From Candidatus Sulfopaludibacter sp. SbA3 (lineage in GTDB: Bacteria; Acidobacteriota; Terriglobia; Bryobacterales; Bryobacteraceae), in NCBI GenBank assembly GCA_945861255.1, contig CAMAUG010000095.1, forward strand, positions 1 through 11,952: a DNA stretch of 11,952 nucleotides, read 5' to 3'. Each line of letters begins with the position of its first letter. Position 1 is the first letter of the stretch. Both the position numbers and the translations under genes were made by a program. The notes under the pieces are model-generated. The model saw only the letters and a program-made list of their open reading frames with translations, was not told where the DNA came from and ran no database searches. Of the stretch, positions 6,154 to 11,952 are shown one piece after another.

Positions 6154-6984
6154 ATGTCGATTAGACGCAGGGATTTCATCGGCTCCGCTCTGACTGTCGG
6201 AGTGGCCGCGGCACAGGAAGGAACCGCAATCCGGCCCGGCGATGGGCCGGTGCACACTCATCCGGAGCGTACTCCCCCGGAGCGTGCTCCCAAGGTTGAG
6301 AAGCTATTCAAGGCGCCGGATCAACATCCTAATGCGCTGGAAGCCGCTCCGGACGGTCTGTGGATCGGCGATCAGGTTTCAGAGCGCGTGTTCCGCGTGG
6401 ATTGGAAGACCGGTAAGGTGCTGCACGAAGTGCAGACTCATTGCCACAACACCAGCGGCGTGGCGGTGGGCGGTGGTTTCCTGTGGTTGGGCGCCAATGG
6501 CAGCGTGAGCAGCCGGCGGCCTCCTCGCCCGCAGGACAACAGTAACGGCGAGGTCATGCAGGCGGACCTCAAGACCGGCGAGACCCTCAAAGTGCATCCG
6601 CTCCCGTGGCCCGGCGGTATACACGGCATGGTCTACGTCGAACAAACCGGAACCCTATGGATTACGGCGCTCGGCCTCAGGGCGCTGGCTGAGGTGAGCC
6701 CGAAGGACTTCCGAATCCTGCGAATGATACCGCTGCATTACGAGCGCGCTCACGGGATCGACTGGGACAACGGCGCCATCTGGTGCTTGTTCGCCAGCGA
6801 CCACTTGGTACAGAAGCTGGATGCCAAGACCGGCAAAGTCCTCGAGACCATCAAATTTTCAAACAGTGATCCGGATCCCCACGGCATGTGCATCCACGAG
6901 GGATATATGTATTTCTGTGATGCCGGTCTGACGGCGACCACCAGCGGCAGCGCCCCCGGATATATCTGCCGTTTCAAGCTGTAG
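6154..6984 (+). CDS. Tat-exported beta-propeller-like protein
   Basis: A 276-aa exported protein. The N-terminus MSIRRRDFIGSALTVGVAAA fits a twin-arginine signal (RRDFI core, short hydrophobic stretch, AAA before Q), which implies export of a folded protein, perhaps with a cofactor. The mature part shows repeated blade-like units: GLWIGDQVSERVFRVDWKTG, FLWLGANGS...VMQADLKTG, LWITALGLRALAEVSP, IWCLFASDHLVQKLDAKTG and YMYFCDAGL. These resemble SMP-30/gluconolactonase, YncE or Vgb-type propellers, but about 250 mature residues allow only five or six blades. Histidines and acidic residues recur near blade ends (HNTSGVAV, GGIHGMV, RAHGIDW, DPHGMCI), and such positions often line the central site in lactonase-like propellers. 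The ATG is preceded by AGGAGGG at about 6144-6150. It is divergent from the paralog operon. Enzyme activity is unproven. Confidence 0.8.
   Translation: MSIRRRDFIGSALTVGVAAAQEGTAIRPGDGPVHTHPERTPPERAPKVEKLFKAPDQHPNALEAAPDGLWIGDQVSERVFRVDWKTGKVLHEVQTHCHNTSGVAVGGGFLWLGANGSVSSRRPPRPQDNSNGEVMQADLKTGETLKVHPLPWPGGIHGMVYVEQTGTLWITALGLRALAEVSPKDFRILRMIPLHYERAHGIDWDNGAIWCLFASDHLVQKLDAKTGKVLETIKFSNSDPDPHGMCIHEGYMYFCDAGLTATTSGSAPGYICRFKL
6262..6291 (+). repeat. Tandem 15-base duplication in the propeller gene
   Basis: The units 6262-6276 and 6277-6291 match at 14 of 15 bases and encode PERTP then PERAP in the linker between the export signal and the propeller. The high identity suggests a recent in-frame slippage event. 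Confidence 0.7.
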
Positions 6985-7028
6985 GGGCGAAGCAGACCGC
7001 CGATGGGCAGAGGACGTTTGGTTCTTCT

Positions 7029-7056
7029 GGCGGGTTCGCCTGGTTCCGCACCCGCC
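7029..7056. terminator. Hairpin between convergent propeller and mutase genes
   Basis: GGCGGGT (7029-7035) pairs perfectly with ACCCGCC (7050-7056) around a 14-base loop. It lies in the 93-base space between two convergent genes and has no T-run, so it may be a bidirectional stop or a protective structure. Nothing else is visible in that space. Confidence 0.4.
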
Positions 7057-7077
7057 CGCGGCCTGGCTTGTAGTTCG

Positions 7078-8568
7078 CTACCGGTCGCGATATTCGCCAA
7101 AGACTCTTCGCAACGTATCCGAAATCTCACCCACCGTTGCGTTGTTCTCGCACGCCGCCACGATGCGGGGCATCAGGTTATCCGAACTTCGGGCAGCCCG
7201 CTCTAGTTCTTCGAGACACGCCCGCCACCTGGCTGTGTCGCGCGAGGCTCGCAGTTCGCGCACGCGCTCCGCGCACTGCTTCTCCAGGGCAGGGTCGACG
7301 CGGAATACCGCAAACGGCGTTCCTTCTTTCTCCCGGAACTTATTTACGCCGACGACAATCGTCTGGCCGCTCTCGACCGACTGCTGGTGAGCATAGGCCG
7401 CGCTTTGCACTTCGCGCTGCATGTAGCCGCTCTCAATCGCCGCGAGCGTGCCGCCCATCTGGTCTATCTTCTCGATGTAGGCGCGGACCTTCTCTTCGAT
7501 CCCGCTGGTCAAGCGTTCGATGTATTCGGAACCACCCAGAGGATCGGGCTCCGCCGTCACGCCGCTCTCGTAGGCAATCACCTGCTGCGTGCGCAGCGCG
7601 AGCGTCGCGGCGTCTTCCGTGGGTAAACCCAACGCCTCATCGCGCGAATTGGTGTGCAGGGATTGCGTGCCCCCCAACACCGCCGCCAGTGCCTGAATGG
7701 TGGTCCGTACCACATTCACGTCCGGCTGCTGGGCCGTCAATGACGATCCGGCGGTCTGCGTGTGAAATCGCAGCATCATGGATTTCGGGTTCTTCGCGCC
7801 AAAGCGATCCTTCATGATGTGCGCGTAGAGACGCCGCGCCGCGCGGTACTTGGCGATCTCCTCAAAAAAGTTATTGTGCCCGTTGAAAAAGAAAGAAAGC
7901 CGCGGCGCGAAGGCGTCTACGTCCAGCCCGGCGCTCACCGCTGCCTCGATATATGCGATTGCATCGGCCAGCGTGAACGCCACTTCCTGCGCCGCGGTCG
8001 AACCCGCTTCGCGGATGTGATATCCACTGATGGAAATGGTGTTCCACTCGGGCACTTCCGTGCCCGCCCAGATGAACAGATCCGTGATGATGCGCATCGA
8101 CGGCCGGGGCGGATAGATATACGTCCCGCGCGCAATGTACTCCTTCAAGATGTCGTTTTGCACGGTTCCTTGCAGTTTCTGGGTATCGGCGCCCTGGCCA
8201 CGCGCCACCAGCACGTACATCGCCAGCAGAATCGCCGCCGTCGAATTGATCGTCATCGACGTGCTGATCTGCGCGAGCGGAATGCCCGCGAACAGCACTC
8301 CCATATCGGCGAGAGAAGCGATGGACACGCCGGCCTTGCCCACCTCACCCACCGACAAGGGATGATCGGGATCCAGGCCCATTTGCGTCGGCAGGTCGAA
8401 GGCTACCGAAAGCCCGGTGGTTCCTTGCGAGAGCAAATAGCGGTAGCGCTGATTGCTTTCTTCAGCCGAGCCGAACCCGGCGTATTGGCGCATGGTCCAC
8501 AAGCGGCCCTTGTACATATCGCGGTAGATGCCGCGCGTGTAGGGGAACTCGCCGGGGCTTTCCGTCAT
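7078..8568 (-). CDS. Methylmalonyl-CoA mutase, large (catalytic) subunit, two-subunit type
   Basis: Coenzyme-B12-dependent enzyme interconverting methylmalonyl-CoA and succinyl-CoA in propionate metabolism. The 496 aa cover the TIM-barrel substrate domain only. There is no B12-binding DxHxxG domain, so a separate small subunit must be encoded elsewhere. Visible motifs are PGEFPYTRGIY, WTMRQYAGFG, GLSVAFDLPTQMG, TVQNDILKEYIARGTYIYPP, SISGYHIREAGST and GGTQSLHTNS. Tyr29, Gln137, Arg147, Tyr183 and His184 align by spacing with Tyr89, Gln197, Arg207, Tyr243 and His244 of the Propionibacterium enzyme. Tyr and Arg at the first and third positions favour methylmalonyl-CoA over isobutyryl-CoA, where Phe and Gln are found. 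The N-terminus is about 60 residues shorter than in that enzyme. The ATG (8566-8568) overlaps the upstream stop codon as ATGA. A TTG nine codons upstream is a weaker alternative. Confidence 0.92.
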   Translation of the reverse strand: MTESPGEFPYTRGIYRDMYKGRLWTMRQYAGFGSAEESNQRYRYLLSQGTTGLSVAFDLPTQMGLDPDHPLSVGEVGKAGVSIASLADMGVLFAGIPLAQISTSMTINSTAAILLAMYVLVARGQGADTQKLQGTVQNDILKEYIARGTYIYPPRPSMRIITDLFIWAGTEVPEWNTISISGYHIREAGSTAAQEVAFTLADAIAYIEAAVSAGLDVDAFAPRLSFFFNGHNNFFEEIAKYRAARRLYAHIMKDRFGAKNPKSMMLRFHTQTAGSSLTAQQPDVNVVRTTIQALAAVLGGTQSLHTNSRDEALGLPTEDAATLALRTQQVIAYESGVTAEPDPLGGSEYIERLTSGIEEKVRAYIEKIDQMGGTLAAIESGYMQREVQSAAYAHQQSVESGQTIVVGVNKFREKEGTPFAVFRVDPALEKQCAERVRELRASRDTARWRACLEELERAARSSDNLMPRIVAACENNATVGEISDTLRRVFGEYRDR

Positions 8569-8825
8569 GAGCGGGAAATCTTTCGTGCCCTCCAAAAGGA
8601 GGAAATGCAGAAATAGCCCATTACCAGGGCGAATAGGCCGGGGAGAGCGATGCGAAACAGGCTTTCAATGTTGCCGTCGAAATCGCGGATGGCGCGCACG
8701 GCGTAACCCGCCGCCAGCACGGTGAACACCAGGAAAAGGAATCCCATCACCTGGTTCCACAACGAATGCAGCGGTTTGATGACGCCCGGCACCACATGGC
8801 TCAGGAATTTGGAAACCATCCCCAT
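8565..8825 (-). CDS. Small membrane protein with two predicted helices
   Basis: An 86-aa protein I cannot assign to a family. It begins MGMVSKFLSHVVPGVIKPLH, then has a hydrophobic helix around residues 25-45 (VMGFLFLVFTVLAAGYAV), a short charged link (RAIRDFDGNIESLF), and a second helix (IALPGLFALVMGYFCISSFW), and ends with basic RARKISRS. I chose the ATG at 8823-8825 because AGGA lies eight bases upstream. An ATG three codons earlier (8834) and one two codons later are alternatives. The gene starts 56 bases after the permease stop and overlaps the mutase start by four bases, so its translation is probably coupled to that of the mutase. The role is unknown. The overlap suggests a functional or at least stoichiometric link. 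Confidence 0.7.
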   Translation of the reverse strand: MGMVSKFLSHVVPGVIKPLHSLWNQVMGFLFLVFTVLAAGYAVRAIRDFDGNIESLFRIALPGLFALVMGYFCISSFWRARKISRS

Positions 8826-8881
8826 GGATTTCATCCTATCAAAACAGGGGCAGCGGCCTCTTTTTAGATGGCTCCTAACGT

Positions 8882-9694
8882 TCAGAGAACGTCGGCGAAA
8901 CCACGTTTCAGATGCCGGAACAACAGTCCGCCGGCCACGAACACCGCGATTGAAAACGCGGCGGGCACCAGGAGGTCCGGCCAGGCGGGCCATTGTGCCG
9001 ACAATAGGCGCTCGCGATACGCCCGCACGATCCAGGACATCGGATTCAAGTTCATCAGCGGCCGGAAACCCTCGGGAATCTGCCGCTCGTTAATCATGAT
9101 GGGTGTCAGCCAGAACCATAACGTCATCACGACGCTCAGTACCTGCGCCGTATCCCGCAGATAGACGTGCAGACCCGCCGCCATCCAGCCGACACCCACG
9201 GCCAGAAGGCCGATGAACAACATGTAAACGGGCAGCAGAAGGATCATCGGGCTCACCGTCCTGAGCACCAGAGCGGTGGCGGCGACCACGACACCAAGGG
9301 CGACAAGATGGTGGATCAGTGACGACAAGAAGATGGACACGGGCACCACCTCCGCCGGAAACACGGTTTTTGTGATCAGGTTCGCGTGCTCCACCATGCT
9401 GGGCGCCGAACGCAGCACGGTTTCCTGAAACAGCAGCCAAGGCAGCATGCCGCAGAACAGATACATTGGATAATTCTGGGTGACACTGCCCGCCGGCAGC
9501 GTCACTTTCAGGCAAACCTGGAAGACAAATATCCAACTGAGCAGCAGTACCAGGGGGTGAACCACGCCCCACAGCCAGCCCGCGGCCGAGCCAACGTAGC
9601 GCTGCCGGAAGTCGCGCCGCACCAGCTCCACCACCAGGCCGCGCCGCTCAATCAGGTTGACCAGAAAGTTCGCCCCGGGAATTGAATTCACCAT
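8882..9694 (-). CDS. ABC-2 type polysaccharide export permease (Wzm/TagG-like)
   Basis: An inner-membrane subunit of an ATP-driven exporter of lipid-linked polysaccharide such as O-antigen or teichoic-acid-like polymer. The 270 aa match the usual length and order: amphipathic entry VELVRRDFRQRYVGSAAGWLW (split at 22-42), about six hydrophobic helices, the YPMYLFCGMLPWLLFQET segment, ANLITKTVFPAEVVP between helices, and WFWLTPIMINERQIP and NPMSWIVRAYRERLL near the end. The ATP-binding partner is not in the window: downstream lie a small membrane protein and a mutase, and upstream is a divergent gene. The ATG at 9692-9694 has no Shine-Dalgarno-like sequence, and the start codon of the divergent gene is only 19 bases away. 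The transcript may therefore be leaderless, or the real start may be slightly internal. Confidence 0.9.
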   Translation of the reverse strand: MVNSIPGANFLVNLIERRGLVVELVRRDFRQRYVGSAAGWLWGVVHPLVLLLSWIFVFQVCLKVTLPAGSVTQNYPMYLFCGMLPWLLFQETVLRSAPSMVEHANLITKTVFPAEVVPVSIFLSSLIHHLVALGVVVAATALVLRTVSPMILLLPVYMLFIGLLAVGVGWMAAGLHVYLRDTAQVLSVVMTLWFWLTPIMINERQIPEGFRPLMNLNPMSWIVRAYRERLLSAQWPAWPDLLVPAAFSIAVFVAGGLLFRHLKRGFADVL

Positions 9695-9701
9695 AAGAGT
9701 G

Positions 9702-9707
9702 TAAACT
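9702..9707 (+). promoter_or_regulatory. Possible -10 box giving a leaderless transcript
   Basis: TAAACT ends six bases before the GTG at 9714, the spacing expected if transcription starts at the start codon. It also contains the in-frame TAA that rules out a longer protein. No good -35 is visible, and neither divergent gene has a clear ribosome binding site. Confidence 0.25.
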
Positions 9708-9713
9708 GGCTGT

Positions 9714-10439
9714 GTGCGCTATGTCCCTGGCGCGGTGTCCCTGCTGTTGGCCGCTGGGTGTTCGATCCAGGCCGGCGCGGAGACGCCCGCCGAGAAATTC
9801 AGCTATAACGTCGAATGGCGGTTGATCCGTGCGGGAGTCGCGGTCTTGAACTTGAAGCCCAGCGAAGCGCGCCTGAAGCTGGATTCGGCGGGGTTGGTTT
9901 CCACGCTGTTTAAGGTAAACGACACATATACAGCGCGTTATGACGCGCCGCATTGCGCGACAAGCAGTTTGCTGGACGCCCAGGAAGGAAAGCGCCACCG
10001 GGAGACAGCCATCGAGTTCGACCGTGCCCAAAACCGCGCGACGTTCACCCTGCGCGACGTGCTGAAAAACGCCGTCCTGCGCACGGAGCAGACGCAGATT
10101 CCCAATTGCGTGCACGATATTATTGGAGCCATTCAGGCATTGCGGGCCGCTCCGCCCCCACTGGGCCAGCCCGGAACGTTGCCGATCAGCGATGGCCGTA
10201 AAGCCGCGCAAGTCAGGGTGGAGGCCCAGGAACGCGAAGAGGTGGCCACGCCCGCCGGCAAGTTCAAGACCATCCGCTATGAAGCCGATCTTTTCAACGG
10301 CGTCATTTACACACGCAAGGGGCGCGCCTACGTATGGTTGACGGACGACGCGCGGCGGCTGCCCGTGCAGATGAAACTACGCATGTCCTTCCCGCTGGGT
10401 ACCGTGACTCTGTTACTGGACAAGGAGGAGCATCCGTGA
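9714..10439 (+). CDS. DUF3108 family exported protein
   Basis: A 241-aa exported protein of the DUF3108 family, usually periplasmic or outer-membrane associated and of unknown function. The N-terminus VRYVPGAVSLLLAAGCSIQA is a signal peptide. LAAGC is a possible but imperfect lipobox, and AGA before E is an alternative cleavage site. The mature chain has the family opening FSYNVEWRLIRAGVAVLNL, a middle Cys-containing segment (QTQIPNCVHDIIGAIQALR), and the closing beta-rich part PAGKFKTIRYEADLF, RKGRAYVWLTDDARRLPVQM and FPLGTVTLLL. An in-frame TAA at 9702-9704 makes the GTG at 9714 the earliest start. It has no clear ribosome binding site. Its last codons contain AAGGAGGAG, the ribosome binding site of the next gene, which overlaps it by GTGA. 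The pair is therefore co-transcribed. Confidence 0.85.
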   Translation: MRYVPGAVSLLLAAGCSIQAGAETPAEKFSYNVEWRLIRAGVAVLNLKPSEARLKLDSAGLVSTLFKVNDTYTARYDAPHCATSSLLDAQEGKRHRETAIEFDRAQNRATFTLRDVLKNAVLRTEQTQIPNCVHDIIGAIQALRAAPPPLGQPGTLPISDGRKAAQVRVEAQEREEVATPAGKFKTIRYEADLFNGVIYTRKGRAYVWLTDDARRLPVQMKLRMSFPLGTVTLLLDKEEHP

Positions 10440-11665
10440 GGAGTTGTTTACGATGGAGCAGCGCACCACTCCCTGACCGTCGCGGCTCAGCAATGACTTC
10501 CGAGCCACGACCGTCAGGGTGTGGGCTGGGCGAACGTATACAGTCAGATGCCAGGGCGGCGGCCGGACGAAGCCTGTCTCCTTGGCTCCTGCTGGTCTTC
10601 GCTGCGGGCGCGTGGGCACAGTCCCTGCAACCTTCTCCCGCGGTGATCCTCCCTCGGGATCTGAATCCCCTGTGCGGGCGCCTGGTGGCGTTGATGGAAG
10701 CGGGCGGTGTCGCGATCCCGGAACTCCAACGTGCCGCGGCGCCGGTGATCGAAAATACACGCGGCAACTGCGTCCAGGTGCAATTGCGTCCGAACCGTTC
10801 GCAACCCAGTTATCTGCTGCTCTCAAATCTTCGCGCGTATCTCGCCCTGGCCGATGCGGTTCCCAAGCCGTTCCCGTTTCCCGAAGCCGCGCAACGCCAG
10901 TTCACCGAATTACGGGACGCCGCCACGCGCCTCGATTCCCACTTCCGCGCCCTACTCGATTTCAACGACCGCCGTTTGACGCCGCCCGATCCGGGCAGTC
11001 TTGTCCGTTACGCCGAGGCCAACCGTACGGTGAACGCGCCGAACACGGCCAATCCGCGTATCGTTTTCTTCGGCGATTCCATCACGGATCTGTGGCGCCT
11101 CAACGAATATTTCCCGGAGAAAGACTACCTCAATCGAGGCATCTCCGGACAAACCACCGGCGAGATGTTGCAGCGCATGAAGGCGGACGTGTTGGACTTG
11201 CGTCCGCAGGCGGTGCTGATTCTGGCGGGCACCAACGACCTGGCACGCGACATTCCGGTTGCGGCTATCGAAAACAACTACGAAGCCATGGCCGCGATGG
11301 CGGCCGCCAACAAGATCAAACCCGTATTCGCCGCCGTGCTTCCGGTGAGCGATTATCACAAAGAGCAGAACCCAGCCTTCGAGCGGACGCCTTCACGTCC
11401 GCCAGCTTCGATACTGGCGCTAAACGACTGGCTCAGGAATTTCTGCGCGAAAAACAACCTCGCTTTTGTGGACTATTACTCCGCGACCGTGGACGAAAAA
11501 GGGCAGTTGAAGGAAGACTTGGGCGACGATGGGCTGCATCCGAACGCCAAGGGCTATCGTGCGATGGCCCCGCTGGCCGCCGCGGCGATTGACAAGACGG
11601 TGGCTCCGCCGCCCCCCTCCGCGCCGCCGAAACCCAAACGGCGTCTGTTTCCGTCTATAAATTAA
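10436..11665 (+). CDS. GDSL/SGNH-family hydrolase with REP-encoded N-terminal extension
   Basis: A probable secreted esterase or carbohydrate deacetylase of the SGNH fold, 409 aa. Catalytic blocks are FFGDSITDLW (nucleophile Ser215), NRGISGQTT (oxyanion Gly near 235-238), AGTNDL (Asn267) and DGLHPNAKGY (Asp365, His368). About 140 residues of mainly helical sequence precede the catalytic domain, and a proline-rich basic tail follows it (APPPPSAPPKPKRRLF). The start GTG has AAGGAGGAG five bases upstream and overlaps the previous stop. The hydrophobic signal core (PWLLLVFAAGAWA, 49-61) is unusually far from this start. Residues about 10-30 are translated from the palindrome at 10466-10524. An ATG in the hairpin loop (10493) is an alternative start without a good ribosome binding site. 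Substrate unknown. Confidence 0.88.
   Translation: MRSCLRWSSAPLPDRRGSAMTSEPRPSGCGLGERIQSDARAAAGRSLSPWLLLVFAAGAWAQSLQPSPAVILPRDLNPLCGRLVALMEAGGVAIPELQRAAAPVIENTRGNCVQVQLRPNRSQPSYLLLSNLRAYLALADAVPKPFPFPEAAQRQFTELRDAATRLDSHFRALLDFNDRRLTPPDPGSLVRYAEANRTVNAPNTANPRIVFFGDSITDLWRLNEYFPEKDYLNRGISGQTTGEMLQRMKADVLDLRPQAVLILAGTNDLARDIPVAAIENNYEAMAAMAAANKIKPVFAAVLPVSDYHKEQNPAFERTPSRPPASILALNDWLRNFCAKNNLAFVDYYSATVDEKGQLKEDLGDDGLHPNAKGYRAMAPLAAAAIDKTVAPPPPSAPPKPKRRLFPSIN
10466..10524. repeat. REP-like imperfect palindrome inside the hydrolase 5' end
   Basis: Arms 10466-10488 and 10502-10524 are 23 bases each and complementary at 20 positions, around a 13-base loop. The core is CCCTGAC(C/G)GTCG(C/T)GGCTC. 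GC-rich palindromes of this kind, translated as RRGS...SEPRPSG, are familiar to me as dispersed repeats in Solibacter-like and planctomycete genomes. That is recollection, not a search. No second copy is in this window. Confidence 0.8.
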
Positions 11666-11667
11666 GT

Positions 11668-11952
11668 ATGAGGCGATGGCTCGGTTGCGTGTGTTTTGCC
11701 TTTGTGCTCGCGTTGCAAGCGCAAGGGCGGATGACCGTCGAGCAGCTCATCACCTTTATCCGTTCCTCCATCCAGCTTCGCCATGACGACCGCAAGGTAG
11801 CCGAATACGTCAGGAAGGTCCGCCTGGCGGACCGTTTGGATGACCGCATCGTGGAAGAATTGCAAGGCATGGGCGCGGGCCGCGCCACTCTGGCCGCTCT
11901 GCGCGTGCTGAGCGCAAACTCGATGGGCCTGCCCGTTCCGCTCCCCCCCTCG
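11668..11952 (+). CDS. Secreted protein of unknown function (partial, runs off right edge)
   Basis: The first 95 codons are open to the end of the window. The N-terminus MRRWLGCVCFAFVLALQAQG is a signal peptide, with cleavage likely near residue 18-19. The mature part is helical and rich in charged residues: MTVEQLITFIRSSIQL, DDRKVAEYVRKVRLADRLDD, RIVEELQGMGAGRATLAALR. It ends in a proline-rich stretch at the edge (LPVPLPPS). I recall similar short exported proteins in Acidobacteria but know no function. The gene starts two bases after the hydrolase stop codon and has no ribosome binding site of its own, so its translation is probably coupled to the hydrolase. Together with the DUF3108 gene it forms a three-gene unit of exported proteins. 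Confidence 0.75.
   Translation, partial: MRRWLGCVCFAFVLALQAQGRMTVEQLITFIRSSIQLRHDDRKVAEYVRKVRLADRLDDRIVEELQGMGAGRATLAALRVLSANSMGLPVPLPPS

Noticed and set aside
8569..8595. TTG start nine codons upstream for the mutase
   Set aside because: It has no well-placed ribosome binding site, whereas the ATG overlaps the previous stop codon as ATGA, a typical coupled start.
7762..8616. A 284-codon plus-strand ORF opposite the mutase
   Set aside because: Its translation is Arg/His-rich without any family resemblance, and it lies fully antisense to a highly conserved enzyme. I regard it as a shadow frame.
10519..11592. A 357-codon plus-strand ORF in another frame of the hydrolase gene
   Set aside because: It overlaps the GDSL frame almost fully, is Arg/Ser/Gly-rich, and lacks any catalytic block. 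The hydrolase frame carries all SGNH motifs.

Overview
The window looks like a chromosomal segment of a GC-rich Acidobacteriota bacterium, most likely of the Bryobacterales / 'Candidatus Solibacter' type. I infer this from its protein families: a PQQ-dependent dehydrogenase, a non-photosynthetic 'reaction-centre cytochrome' fusion, several secreted 'PDLQGVW' paralogs, a DUF6152 protein, and a stand-alone mutase large subunit. No database search was possible, so the lineage rests on recognition of families. I see no rRNA, tRNA, CRISPR array, transposase or phage gene.

Left part (1-2533). A PQQ-dependent quinoprotein dehydrogenase on the minus strand runs off the left edge. It is divergent from a diheme c-type cytochrome gene. 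The two share a 224-base intergenic region with a TATAAT-like box, a short tetranucleotide repeat and the cytochrome ribosome binding site. A strong GC-rich hairpin follows the cytochrome gene. A periplasmic oxidation pair (dehydrogenase plus electron acceptor) is a reasonable inference.

Middle part (2554-6984). Four minus-strand genes, separated by 21 to 31 bases, form a probable operon. In order of transcription they are a short member of a secreted paralogous family (271 aa), two long members (342 and 343 aa), and a DUF6152 protein with an N-terminal His-His after the signal peptide. A divergent gene encodes a Tat-exported beta-propeller-like protein. The 233-base region between them holds three 15-base direct repeats, a 10-base perfect palindrome and a candidate promoter for the operon. 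Almost every product here is predicted to be exported.

Right part (7078-11952). A second minus-strand group runs from an ABC-2 type polysaccharide-export permease, through a small two-helix membrane protein, to a B12-dependent methylmalonyl-CoA mutase large subunit that overlaps the small gene by ATGA. Divergent from the permease, with only 19 bases between start codons, are three tightly packed plus-strand genes: a DUF3108 exported protein, a GDSL/SGNH hydrolase, and a secreted protein of unknown function that runs off the right edge. The start of the hydrolase gene contains a REP-like imperfect palindrome that is translated in frame. It appears to have split the signal peptide from its original start codon. 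This is the most distinctive structural feature in the window.
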